Below are positions 1 through 6,453 of a stretch of 22,957 nucleotides of DNA, piece after piece. Within the stretch, counting starts at the first letter, position 1. Every line of letters starts with the position of its first letter. The DNA is from Bacilli bacterium (lineage in GTDB: Bacteria > Bacillota_I > Bacilli_A > RF39 > UBA660). The stretch is taken from positions 1 to 22,957 of the forward strand of contig JAQVZB010000009.1 of assembly GCA_029004695.1 (NCBI GenBank). The letters run 5' to 3'. Both the position numbers and the translations under genes were made by a program. Under the pieces are notes generated by a model. The model did no database searches and was not told where the DNA came from. It was given only the letters and a program-made list of their open reading frames with translations.

Positions 1-236
1 GTTTTAATCATGAAGAGAGAAGAACAAGAAAACTATTATTACATAAAAGAGAAATTATTAAATTAAAAAACGAAATTAATAAAGAAGGCTATACTATTAT
101 TCCATTAAAATTATATTTAAAAGAAGGAAAAGCCAAAATATTTATTGGTGTTTGTAAAGGAAAACATCTTTATGATAAAAGAGAGACTATTAAAAAAAGA
201 GATCTTGAAAGAGAAACAAGACAATATGAATTTTAA
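1..236 (+). CDS. smpB: SsrA-binding protein SmpB, 5'-truncated by the window edge
   Basis: SmpB binds tmRNA and delivers it to stalled ribosomes for trans-translation. The reading frame is open from base 3 to the TAA at 234-236 and gives the C-terminal 77 codons. Visible family landmarks are an N-terminal-side HEERRTRKLLLHKREI segment, then a tIIPLKLYLKEGKAKI segment, then GVCKGKHLYDKRETIKKRD and an arginine/lysine-rich tail. This is the usual end of SmpB: the second half of the OB-fold-like barrel followed by the basic C-terminal tail that enters the mRNA channel. The start codon and roughly half of the protein lie before the window. The last 11 bases overlap the likely start of the next gene in another frame, so the two are probably co-transcribed. 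Identification is confident despite the truncation. Confidence 0.93.
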   Translation, partial: FNHEERRTRKLLLHKREIIKLKNEINKEGYTIIPLKLYLKEGKAKIFIGVCKGKHLYDKRETIKKRDLERETRQYEF

Positions 237-2055
237 AAAAAGATTAATTTTTTTTATATTTTTTCTATGTTTTTCCATTATAAATGTAGATGCTTATAAT
301 AAATCAGTTATTGATATTACTAAAATGGATATTACGGAGTTAAATAAGGCCTTAAACTCAGAGATTATTACTAGTGAAGAACTAATTAATCTTTATTTAG
401 ATCGCATAAATGAATATGATAAAAAATATAAAGCGATTATTACTATTAATGAAAATGCTATAAAAGAAGCTAAAAGATTGGATCAAGAAAGAAAAGAAGG
501 CAATGTCAAATCTTTATTACACGGAATTCCCATTATTATAAAAGATAATATTAATGTTCAAGGATTGCCTACAACAGCTGGTGCAAAAGCTTTAAAAGAT
601 AATTATCCTAATGATAACTCTTTTGCAATTCAAAAGTTAATTGATGCAGGAGCTATTATTTTAGCTAAAGCTAATATGAGTGAATTTGCTTTTTCTGCTA
701 AAAATTCTAATAGTAGTTATGGTGGGGTTAGGAATGCTTATAATTTAGATTATAGTCCTTATGGTTCAAGTGGTGGTTCAGCTGTTTCGGTAGCAGCTTC
801 TTTTGCATCAGCTGCTTTAGGTACTGATACTAATTCTTCCATAAGACTACCTGCTTCGGCAAGTAATTTAATTGGTTTAAGACCAAGTATAGGTTTAATT
901 AGCAGATCAGGAGTGTTACCTTATGATCCGGAAAGAGATACTATTGGAACTTTAACGAAAACAGTATCAGATACTATTATACTGATGAATATCCTTAATG
1001 GATATGATAAAAATGATGAAAAATCAATTAAACAAGAACAAAAAATATATAAAAAAAACAAATCTGATTTAAAAGGAATAATAATTGGCATACCTACTGA
1101 TTTTTTATATGGTTCAAATGATAATAAATTAGTTGAAAACCAAGAAACATATTCAGAAATAAAATTATTAATGGAAAAAGCTATAGAAAATTTGAAATTA
1201 AAAAAAGCTAATATTATTTTTTTAGATAATTATTATAACTTTAGTACTAATAATTGGTCTTCAAATACATTGAGTGGAGCCATGTTTTGTAATGCATTTA
1301 ACAAATATATAAAAAATACTACAGGTAATATAAGAGACTTTCAAACTTTAGCTGTTAGCAATGGTATAACAACAAATTTAGAAGGACAAGTTTCTGACTG
1401 TGATAAAAATATTGATATGAGTAATAAAAATATTTTAAAAAAAGATTACGAGAATTACATTAATAATATTATGGAAGAAAATAATGTTGATATAATAGCA
1501 TATCCAGCAAGTAAAAATAAATTATCAAAATTTAATGATATAGAATCATTAATAAATTTATCATCTCATGCATCTTCTACCATAAATTTTCCAACTATAA
1601 CTCTTCCTTTAGGTTTTGATAAAGAAGGATTACCTTATGGAATAGAATTTATGGTCCCTTATAAAGAAGAAGAATTATTATTAAATGTAGTTTCTTTATA
1701 TGAAAAAGATTATTTAAATGTACAGACACCAAAAATTGCTCCTTCTTTATATGAAATACCTAAGGAAGTAGAAAAGTTAGTTACTTATTATCGGAAAATT
1801 GTTCAAAAAAATAATAAATATTTTTTTGAGAAAGAATGGTTAGATGAAGTTAAAATCTATTTTAGAGAATATTCTTCAAGTGATAAAATAGATCAAGAAG
1901 CAAAAACATTAAATATTAAATATCTAACAAATGAAAGTTATGCAATTATATTAACCGGCTTATTATATTTGCTTAAATTAATACTTATTATAATCCCCTT
2001 TATTATTGCTAAAAATATATATAAAATAAAAAAATCAAGAAGCAAAAAACATTAA
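226..2055 (+). CDS. Secreted, membrane-anchored amidase-signature family enzyme
   Basis: Amidase-signature (AS) hydrolases cleave amide bonds with a Ser-cisSer-Lys triad. I choose ATG 226 (609 aa) rather than the upstream ATG 145, because it gives a clean signal peptide (NFKKRLIFFIFFLCFSIINV, then DA-YN); the upstream extension is only smpB coding sequence read in another frame. The Shine-Dalgarno at 226 is weak. The AS core follows: HGIPIIIKDNI holds the lysine (about K106), YGSSGGSA the cis-serine (about S181) and GTDTNSSIRLPAS the nucleophile (about S205). Most AS enzymes read GTDTGGSIR, so two oxyanion-loop glycines are changed to Asn-Ser. The C-terminal region beyond the AS fold ends in a hydrophobic segment (about residues 575-600) and a lysine-rich tail, consistent with a membrane anchor and an extracellular catalytic domain. 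GatA is unlikely because there is a signal peptide and no gatB/gatC nearby. Substrate unknown. Confidence 0.82.
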   Translation: MNFKKRLIFFIFFLCFSIINVDAYNKSVIDITKMDITELNKALNSEIITSEELINLYLDRINEYDKKYKAIITINENAIKEAKRLDQERKEGNVKSLLHGIPIIIKDNINVQGLPTTAGAKALKDNYPNDNSFAIQKLIDAGAIILAKANMSEFAFSAKNSNSSYGGVRNAYNLDYSPYGSSGGSAVSVAASFASAALGTDTNSSIRLPASASNLIGLRPSIGLISRSGVLPYDPERDTIGTLTKTVSDTIILMNILNGYDKNDEKSIKQEQKIYKKNKSDLKGIIIGIPTDFLYGSNDNKLVENQETYSEIKLLMEKAIENLKLKKANIIFLDNYYNFSTNNWSSNTLSGAMFCNAFNKYIKNTTGNIRDFQTLAVSNGITTNLEGQVSDCDKNIDMSNKNILKKDYENYINNIMEENNVDIIAYPASKNKLSKFNDIESLINLSSHASSTINFPTITLPLGFDKEGLPYGIEFMVPYKEEELLLNVVSLYEKDYLNVQTPKIAPSLYEIPKEVEKLVTYYRKIVQKNNKYFFEKEWLDEVKIYFREYSSSDKIDQEAKTLNIKYLTNESYAIILTGLLYLLKLILIIIPFIIAKNIYKIKKSRSKKH

Positions 2056-2101
2056 AAAATTTTCTCATTATATTGTAAAGAAACAAGTGATTATTTGTGC
2101 A

Positions 2102-2107
2102 TATAAT
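2102..2107 (+). promoter_or_regulatory. -10 box for the cupin gene
   Basis: A perfect TATAAT lies 21 bases before the cupin start codon. No convincing -35 hexamer is present. The resulting leader would be short and carry little more than the AGGAGG ribosome-binding site at 2117-2122. Confidence 0.45.
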
Positions 2108-2128
2108 ACAATATTAAGGAGGAAAACT

Positions 2129-2563
2129 ATGTTTAATTATACAAAAATAGAAAATAATAATGATTTCGGACCTAGCCCTTTTGTTGTTAACATTGATAAA
2201 GCTAGTTCAGAAAATAATTTTTTTCGTTTAGCTTTATGGACAGGGCAAAATCTTCAACTAACATTAATGAACATCCCAGTTGGTGGTGAAATTGGTTTAG
2301 AAATTCACCCTAATGTTGATCAATTTTTAAAAATCGAAGAAGGTTATGGATTAATAATAATGGAAAATAAAGAAAATAATTTTAACATAAAAGAGCAGGT
2401 AAATAGTGGCTTTGGTATATTTATACCTGCTAATACTTGGCATAATCTAATAAATACTGGAAATAGACCAATTAAGTTGTACTCAATCTATGCTCCACCT
2501 AATCATCCTCATGGTACTGTTCATGCAACTAAAGAAATATCAGATATGATTGAGAAACATTGA
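2129..2563 (+). CDS. Small single-domain cupin protein
   Basis: A 144-residue one-domain cupin, a metal-binding beta-barrel fold used by many small isomerases, dioxygenases and sensors. The start at 2129 is set by a strong AGGAGG six bases upstream; a longer in-frame reading from 2087 would put the promoter and this ribosome-binding site inside the gene. Cupin motif 1 is visible as GGEIGLEIHPNVDQFLKIEEGYG (H60, D64/Q65, E70 or E71 and the closing glycine). Motif 2 is IPANTWHNLINTG with H105. The end contains a histidine cluster, APPNHPHGTVHATKE. Proteins of this shape are often annotated simply as cupin domain-containing. It sits between the secreted amidase and the agr genes with its own probable promoter. 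No substrate can be assigned. Confidence 0.85.
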   Translation: MFNYTKIENNNDFGPSPFVVNIDKASSENNFFRLALWTGQNLQLTLMNIPVGGEIGLEIHPNVDQFLKIEEGYGLIIMENKENNFNIKEQVNSGFGIFIPANTWHNLINTGNRPIKLYSIYAPPNHPHGTVHATKEISDMIEKH

Positions 2564-2620
2564 CATTAATTTCACTTATAATTACTTTAATATAAAAAAG
2601 TATCTAGATTTTGATTTATA

Positions 2621-2642
2621 GTGTATAATGTGTATTATATAC
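2621..2642 (+). promoter_or_regulatory. agrA promoter with an overlapping dyad
   Basis: TATAAT at 2624-2629 is the best -10 box before agrA. It is embedded in a near-perfect inverted repeat: GTGTATAAT (2621-2629), a 4-base spacer, then ATTATATAC (2634-2642), matching at 8 of 9 positions. The dyad could be an operator for a repressor or activator at the agrAC promoter, or simply AT-rich coincidence. No clear -35 box is seen. Confidence 0.4.
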
Positions 2643-2663
2643 AGTATTGCAAGGATGATTAAT

Positions 2664-3371
2664 ATGATCAAATTTGTCTTAGTTGATGATGACCAGGAAT
2701 TAAGTTCTAAAATTGTTAGAATTATTGAAAAAAAAATATTTAAAACAGATATAGATTATTATATTGAAAAATTTTCTTCATATGGTTATTCACTTCAAAA
2801 AGTAATTGATGATTGCTCAGTTCAAAAAGTATTTATTTTGGATATAGATTTAGGTGAATCAATATCCGGACTAGAAATTGCTAAAAAAATAAGAAAAAAT
2901 GATTGGGATAGTGAAATAATTTTTATAACTAATCATGATAAAATGTTTGAAGTCATTTATCGAAATATATTTAAAGTTTTTGCTTTTATCGAAAAATTTA
3001 TTTCTTTAGAAGAAAGATTAGGAGAATGCATTACTACGATAATAAATCAAAAATCAGATTTAGGTAAATTTTGCTTTTCTAATAATAAAATAGATATTCA
3101 AATATATTATAAAGATATTACTTATATTTATCGAGATACTGAAGATAGAAAATTGATTATTATAACAACTAATAATAAATTTTTAATAAATATGTCTATT
3201 AAAGATATTTTAAAAAATTTAGATAGTCGATTTAAACAAATTCATAGAGCTTGTATTGTAAATACTGATAGAGTAAATATGTATAATTGGCCTAAAGGGT
3301 ATTTTATACTAGATACAAATGAAAAGGTGGACATGTGTTCCAAAAAATATAAGGGCAATATAAATGAATAA
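2664..3371 (+). CDS. agrA: AgrA-like LytTR response regulator
   Basis: Response regulator that, on phosphorylation by the partner kinase, binds DNA through a LytTR domain. The start at 2664 (235 aa) fits an AAGGA eight bases upstream and begins MIKFVLVDDDQ, the normal receiver start; the ORF extending to 2628 overlaps the -10 box. The receiver domain (about 1-120) has the acidic pocket D8-D10 and the phospho-acceptor in FILDIDL (D60), the same LDIDL context as staphylococcal AgrA. The LytTR domain (about 135-235) includes IDIQIYYKDITYIY and FKQIHRACIVNTDRV, with the conserved HR..IVN signature. The gene overlaps agrC by 8 bases, so the two are translated together. Order here is agrA before agrC, the reverse of the common agrBDCA operon. 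Confidence 0.9.
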   Translation: MIKFVLVDDDQELSSKIVRIIEKKIFKTDIDYYIEKFSSYGYSLQKVIDDCSVQKVFILDIDLGESISGLEIAKKIRKNDWDSEIIFITNHDKMFEVIYRNIFKVFAFIEKFISLEERLGECITTIINQKSDLGKFCFSNNKIDIQIYYKDITYIYRDTEDRKLIIITTNNKFLINMSIKDILKNLDSRFKQIHRACIVNTDRVNMYNWPKGYFILDTNEKVDMCSKKYKGNINE

Positions 3372-4635
3372 CTTATATGAAATTCCTTTTTTTCTTACTT
3401 CTATTTTAACTGTATTAGTGCTTGTTTTTTGCTATCGTCATTTTTCAGATAATAATAAAAAAATTGGTCTTTCGCAATGGATAATTATAATTATAATCTC
3501 TTTTTTTATTATGCAAAATAATATACGAGAAAATATGTTTTTGAAATCGATAATAATTCTTTTATTAAATTTTTCCCTTTATTATGCTATTTTTCGCGAA
3601 TCTATTTTAAAAACAATTTATTTAGTTTTATTTATTTGTATTATATCAATTTTTACTGATTTAGTATTTTCGGTTTTAATTTTGAATTTTGTTCCCGATA
3701 TTAATTATTTTAATACTCATATGCAATTAGACAAAACTATTTTTTCTATTATTGTATGTTTTATTTTTTATTTTATATGTCGCATTCCTTTTTTAAAAAA
3801 AGTTGCTATAACTTTATTAATAATTATAGAAAATAAAAAAAATAATTTAATTATTTTATATTTAATATTTGCGATAATTGCGACATTATACACTATTTAT
3901 ATTTCTAACCATATTAATAATTTCATGTATGTATTATCTATCTTAATTATTGTCTTTATTTTTATAACTAGTTCTTTATATTTCAAAGAAAAATATAAAA
4001 ACAGTTTATTAAAAATTAAAAATCAAAATTTAATTGAGAATCAAATATTATTTAAAAGATGCATGGAAGATTATCGTATCCTAAGACATAATTTATTAAA
4101 TGATTTAATATTTATTAAATCAATATGTACTAATGAAACCCAAGAAATAATTAACGAAAAAATTTCTAAATACGATATCATGCCAAAAATATTATATAAT
4201 TTAAATACTATACCAGAAGGATTACAAGGTATTATATATTTAAAATCAAGTATTGCTAGAAATTCTGGTGTTCATTTTTATATTGATAATTTTTCTAAAT
4301 TCAATTATAAAAGTTTGAGTAATAAAATATATGTAGATTTATGCGAAATTATAAGTATATCAATAGATAATGCTATTGAAGCAAGCATAAACACCAAAGA
4401 TAAAGTTATTTATTTAAATTTATTAGAAGAAAATAATTATTTATTTATTGAGATTATTAATACTTTTTGTAATGATATTAATATTGATGAAATCGGAGAT
4501 ATGAATTATAGTACCAAAAAAAGAAATAGCGGATTAGGTTTATATTATATTATCAATTTAAATAGAAAAATTAAAATAAAAAATAAAATAAGAGATAATT
4601 TATTTATAATTTCAATAATCATAAAAAAAGGTTAA
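3364..4635 (+). CDS. agrC: AgrC-like membrane histidine kinase
   Basis: Quorum-sensing sensor kinase of 423 residues. About 200 N-terminal residues form a series of hydrophobic segments (roughly 8-24, 38-55, 62-80, 84-110, 125-140, 160-180, 187-205), as expected of the AgrC peptide-sensing domain. The kinase part begins near 225 and carries an H-box RILRHNLLND with the probable phospho-acceptor H242. This is followed by an N-box LCEIISISIDNAIEAS (N336) and a glycine-rich KRNSGLGLYYI (389-396). The compact ATP-binding domain with a single clear G-box is typical of the HPK10/AgrC class. The start codon follows AAGG nine bases upstream and lies inside the end of agrA. The predicted ligand is the peptide made from agrD on the opposite strand. 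The stop codon lies in the shared terminator hairpin. Confidence 0.88.
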   Translation: MNNLYEIPFFLTSILTVLVLVFCYRHFSDNNKKIGLSQWIIIIIISFFIMQNNIRENMFLKSIIILLLNFSLYYAIFRESILKTIYLVLFICIISIFTDLVFSVLILNFVPDINYFNTHMQLDKTIFSIIVCFIFYFICRIPFLKKVAITLLIIIENKKNNLIILYLIFAIIATLYTIYISNHINNFMYVLSILIIVFIFITSSLYFKEKYKNSLLKIKNQNLIENQILFKRCMEDYRILRHNLLNDLIFIKSICTNETQEIINEKISKYDIMPKILYNLNTIPEGLQGIIYLKSSIARNSGVHFYIDNFSKFNYKSLSNKIYVDLCEIISISIDNAIEASINTKDKVIYLNLLEENNYLFIEIINTFCNDINIDEIGDMNYSTKKRNSGLGLYYIINLNRKIKIKNKIRDNLFIISIIIKKG

Positions 4636-4650
4636 TTAAAACCTTATTTT
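4628..4650. terminator. Shared bidirectional terminator between agrC and agrD
   Basis: AAGGTT (4628-4633), loop AATTAA, AACCTT (4640-4645) forms a 6-bp stem flanked by A-runs on the left and TTTT on the right, so it can act as an intrinsic terminator for both strands. It contains the agrC stop (4633-4635, +) and part of the agrD stop (4644-4646, -). Only 8 bases separate the two genes. Confidence 0.65.
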
Positions 4651-4748
4651 ATTAAAGATTGCGGACATTCTGGTTCTTCACAAAACCAAAGGAATGAAGC
4701 AAGAGATGCTCCTGTAGAAGCTCCTATGGATGCAAGTAGTTCAATCAT
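4644..4748 (-). CDS. agrD: AgrD-like autoinducing peptide precursor (34 aa)
   Basis: This small - strand gene encodes the precursor of the cyclic signal peptide that AgrB cuts and AgrC senses. It starts at ATG 4748, four bases after the agrB stop. Its AAAGGAG (plus-strand 4757-4763) sits inside the last codons of agrB with ideal spacing. The peptide begins MIELLASIG, continues with a Gly/Ala/Ser-rich amphipathic stretch, then has ASFLWFC at 17-23 and ends EEPECPQSLIK. The tail aligns residue for residue with the staphylococcal AgrD tail DEVEVPKEL (acidic pair, P29, L32). The LWF core resembles clostridial AIPs. Unusually, the residue where the ring cysteine should stand is F19; S18 is next to it, and the cysteines are C23 and C28. 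The ring may therefore be a serine lactone (SFLWF or SFLWFC). Placement after agrB makes the assignment strong; the mature peptide is inferred. Confidence 0.88.
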   Translation of the reverse strand: MIELLASIGASTGASLASFLWFCEEPECPQSLIK

Positions 4749-4752
4749 ATAA

Positions 4753-5361
4753 TCAACTCCTTTCATTATTTAATTTATAATTTAAATAATTATTAAAATT
4801 AATATTCATAATTTTATATAAAAGCGGAGAAATTAAAAAACTTTGATACAAAAGAACTAGGATAATAATATTAGAAATTAAATTATTTAAAGTAAATATT
4901 CCTATAATATAAATTACTATGGTAATTAAACTATATAGCTTTAATTTATTTCTTTTGGTTTTATTTACTAAAGGCCTTTTTGGTGTGTCAGCTGGGCTAA
5001 ATAATAAAAAAATTAGCAAAAAATATATTGAAAAAATAATTTTCATTGTAATATTGCTAATAAATAAATTAGCAATAAGTGGAAATCCTATAAAAGCTAT
5101 ACTAGAAACTATAAAGCATCCAATACTTGATTTAGCGTGAAACCCAAAACTAAAACTTCTTATTATTACGTAGAAAACAAAAAAAATTATAAACTCATCA
5201 AATATACCTAATATAACACTTAGAAATAAGTAGAACAAAGATCTAGAGATAATAATATATAATGTATTAATTCCATATTTTATTTCTTGTAATTTAATAT
5301 CATCATATTTATTTTCTTTTTTTATTAAATGAATTAATTTATTTATAATTTTATTTCTCAC
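4753..5361 (-). CDS. agrB: AgrB-family integral membrane cysteine endopeptidase
   Basis: AgrB removes the C-terminal tail of AgrD in the membrane and forms the ring. The 202-residue protein has the family length and multiple hydrophobic segments. The signature is RSFSFGFHAKSSIGC, giving catalytic H75 and C82. Their spacing of seven is the same as H77/C84 in S. aureus AgrB. Downstream is the usual FSPADTPKRPL loop. The start is GTG at 5361, supported by GAGG eight bases upstream; no ATG is suitably placed. The last codons hold the ribosome-binding site of agrD, so the two are translationally linked. The gene faces agrAC rather than heading a single agrBDCA operon, and is divergent from the cold-shock gene. 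Confidence 0.93.
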   Translation of the reverse strand: MRNKIINKLIHLIKKENKYDDIKLQEIKYGINTLYIIISRSLFYLFLSVILGIFDEFIIFFVFYVIIRSFSFGFHAKSSIGCFIVSSIAFIGFPLIANLFISNITMKIIFSIYFLLIFLLFSPADTPKRPLVNKTKRNKLKLYSLITIVIYIIGIFTLNNLISNIIILVLLYQSFLISPLLYKIMNINFNNYLNYKLNNERS

Positions 5362-5382
5362 TTCAAATACCTCAACAATAAA

Positions 5383-5418
5383 TTATCATTTTTTGTCATA
5401 TTATCATTGGAAAATGAT
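5383..5418. repeat. Repeated TTATCATT motif and dyad upstream of agrB
   Basis: TTATCATT occurs at 5383-5390 and again at 5401-5408, 18 bases apart. The second copy is the left arm of a dyad ATCATT-GGAA-AATGAT (5403-5418). It lies 22-57 bases before the agrB start, where a promoter and operator for agrBD would be expected. No clear -10/-35 pair was identified on the - strand, and the motif does not match the usual LytTR box. Confidence 0.35.
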
Positions 5419-5535
5419 TAAAACTAATGTTTTTATACCTAAAATATATATTAAATATTTATTAATTAAATGGATAATATTTCAAACAAACTATATATGA
5501 TTTTGTTATATGTTTTTCTATTTTAAAATAAACCT

Positions 5536-5544
5536 TGTTATACT
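5536..5544 (+). promoter_or_regulatory. Extended -10 promoter for the cold-shock gene
   Basis: TGTTATACT is an extended -10 element (TGn plus TATACT) without a good -35 box. Transcription would start near 5551, giving a leader of about 79 bases, much longer than for most genes in this window. Confidence 0.55.
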
Positions 5545-5554
5545 TTCTATATTA

Positions 5555-5593
5555 CTAAATGCTATGAAGTAAATGTGTTTTGGTGGTATTTAG
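5555..5593 (+). promoter_or_regulatory. Predicted hairpin in the cold-shock gene leader
   Basis: CTAAATGCTAT (5555-5565) can pair with GTGGTATTTAG (5583-5593) over 11 base pairs including three G-U pairs, with a 17-base loop. It begins almost at the predicted transcript start and lies upstream of the ribosome-binding site (GAAGGGTAGG, ending at 5621). Long structured leaders that respond to temperature are known for cspA-type mRNAs; that this one does so is inference. Confidence 0.4.
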
Positions 5594-5629
5594 AGCGTTA
5601 AAAATAATAAAGAAGGGTAGGTGTTTAGC

Positions 5630-5845
5630 ATGAGAGGTAAAGTTAAGTGGTTTAATAATGAAAAAGGCTATGGTTTCATAGAATATGAAGATCTTGAAGA
5701 TATTTTCGTTCATTATTCAGCTATTAATAAAGAAGGATACAAAACTTTAAAAGAAGGTGACTTAGTAGAATTCAATTTAATAGAAACAACAAAAGGCTTA
5801 CAAGCGATTGATGTTTGTGCTGTTGTTATGACTACAATTTTGTAG
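5630..5845 (+). CDS. csp: Cold-shock protein (CspA family)
   Basis: A 71-residue single-stranded nucleic-acid-binding protein with one cold-shock domain, acting as an RNA chaperone. RNP1 is KGYGFIE and RNP2 is DIFVHYSAI, preceded by the standard opening MRGKVKWFNNEKGYGFI. The start ATG 5630 is chosen because GAAGGGTAGG ends eight bases before it and the opening MRGKVKWF is the family start; the GTG at 5621 overlaps that site. The C-terminal end VVMTTIL is non-standard, since most family members end around VTKL. Here the last codons also form the terminator stem, which may explain the atypical tail. The gene is monocistronic, with its own promoter and terminator. Confidence 0.93.
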   Translation: MRGKVKWFNNEKGYGFIEYEDLEDIFVHYSAINKEGYKTLKEGDLVEFNLIETTKGLQAIDVCAVVMTTIL

Positions 5846-5853
5846 TTTTTTTA
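5831..5853 (+). terminator. Intrinsic terminator built from the csp 3' end
   Basis: ACTACAA (5831-5837) and TTGTAGT (5840-5846) are perfect complements around TT (a practical loop of about six bases), followed by a run of T to 5853. The left arm is coding sequence and the csp stop codon TAG (5843-5845) is inside the right arm. Confidence 0.75.
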
Positions 5854-5862
5854 TTGCCCATA

Positions 5863-5871
5863 TGTTATAAT
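5863..5871 (+). promoter_or_regulatory. Extended -10 promoter for hpf
   Basis: TGTTATAAT, ten bases after the csp terminator T-run and 19 bases before the hpf start. No -35 box is seen. The leader would hold only the AGGAG ribosome-binding site. Confidence 0.65.
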
Positions 5872-5890
5872 TTTAGTAGGAGTTGATAAT

Positions 5891-6430
5891 TTGAAAATGA
5901 TAATTCGTGGTGTTAAAGTAGAGATAACACCAGCAATTAAAAATCACATAACAGAGAAAATAGGAAAACTTGATAGGTATTTAAAAGATCCAGAAAATGT
6001 TGAAGCAACCGTAATTATTAGAATCCGAAATAATGAACAAATGATTGAAGTTACAGTACTTACTCAAAAGTTTACCTTAAGAGCAGAAGAATCTCATGCT
6101 GATTTGTATGCGGCGGTAGATTTAGTTTTAGACAAATTGGAAAGTCAATTAAGAAAACATAAAACAAGATTAAAAGATAAATATAAAAAAGAACCAAACA
6201 ATTTAAAAGATTTTATATTTGATTTTGATATTTTGAAAGAAAAAGAAAATAAAAGTAATATTGTTAAAAGAAAAAATATTGATTTTAAACCTATGGATGA
6301 AGAAGAAGCAATTTTACAAATGGAATTAATAGGTCATGATTTCTTTATTTTTAATAATATTGATGAAGATTGTATTTCGGTAGTTTATAAAAGAAAAGAT
6401 GGAAATTATGGAATTATTAATACAAAATAA
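5891..6430 (+). CDS. hpf: Long-form ribosome hibernation promoting factor
   Basis: Hpf binds the 30S decoding region in slow-growing cells and, in its long form, joins two 70S ribosomes into inactive 100S dimers. The protein is 179 aa, the usual long-form size. The N-terminal domain (about 1-100) opens MIIRGVKVEITPAIKNHITEKIGKLDRYL and has the VEVTVLTQKFTLRAEE-like strand and the LYAAVDLVLDKLESQLRKHK helix. After a charged linker, the C-terminal dimerization domain (about 124-179) reads KRKNIDFKPMDEEEAILQME..GHDFFIF...SVVYKRKDGNYGII. The likely start is TTG 5891, eight bases after AGGAG; ATG 5897 is the alternative, with worse spacing. It is monocistronic. Confidence 0.94.
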   Translation: MKMIIRGVKVEITPAIKNHITEKIGKLDRYLKDPENVEATVIIRIRNNEQMIEVTVLTQKFTLRAEESHADLYAAVDLVLDKLESQLRKHKTRLKDKYKKEPNNLKDFIFDFDILKEKENKSNIVKRKNIDFKPMDEEEAILQMELIGHDFFIFNNIDEDCISVVYKRKDGNYGIINTK

Positions 6431-6453
6431 AGATGTAAAAGTCTTTTTTTTTT
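6429..6453 (+). terminator. Weak intrinsic terminator after hpf
   Basis: AAAGAT (6429-6434) pairs with GTCTTT (6441-6446), including one G-U pair, across a six-base loop; ten T follow the C of the right arm. The stem is short and AT-rich, so strength is doubtful, but the T-run is long. It starts within the hpf stop codon. Confidence 0.5.

Noticed and set aside
145..225. Longer N-terminus for the amidase-signature gene
   Set aside because: The 27 extra codons are smpB coding sequence in another frame and would bury the signal peptide.
4919..5140. + strand open frame of 73 codons inside agrB
   Set aside because: It lies opposite a clear AgrB protein with its catalytic motif, has no ribosome-binding site and no family features.
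5362..5629. Classical AgrA/LytTR direct repeats between agrB and csp
   Set aside because: I looked for GTT/AAC-centred 9-base repeats spaced 21-22 bases apart on both strands; scattered AAC triplets were found but no pair with matching flanks.
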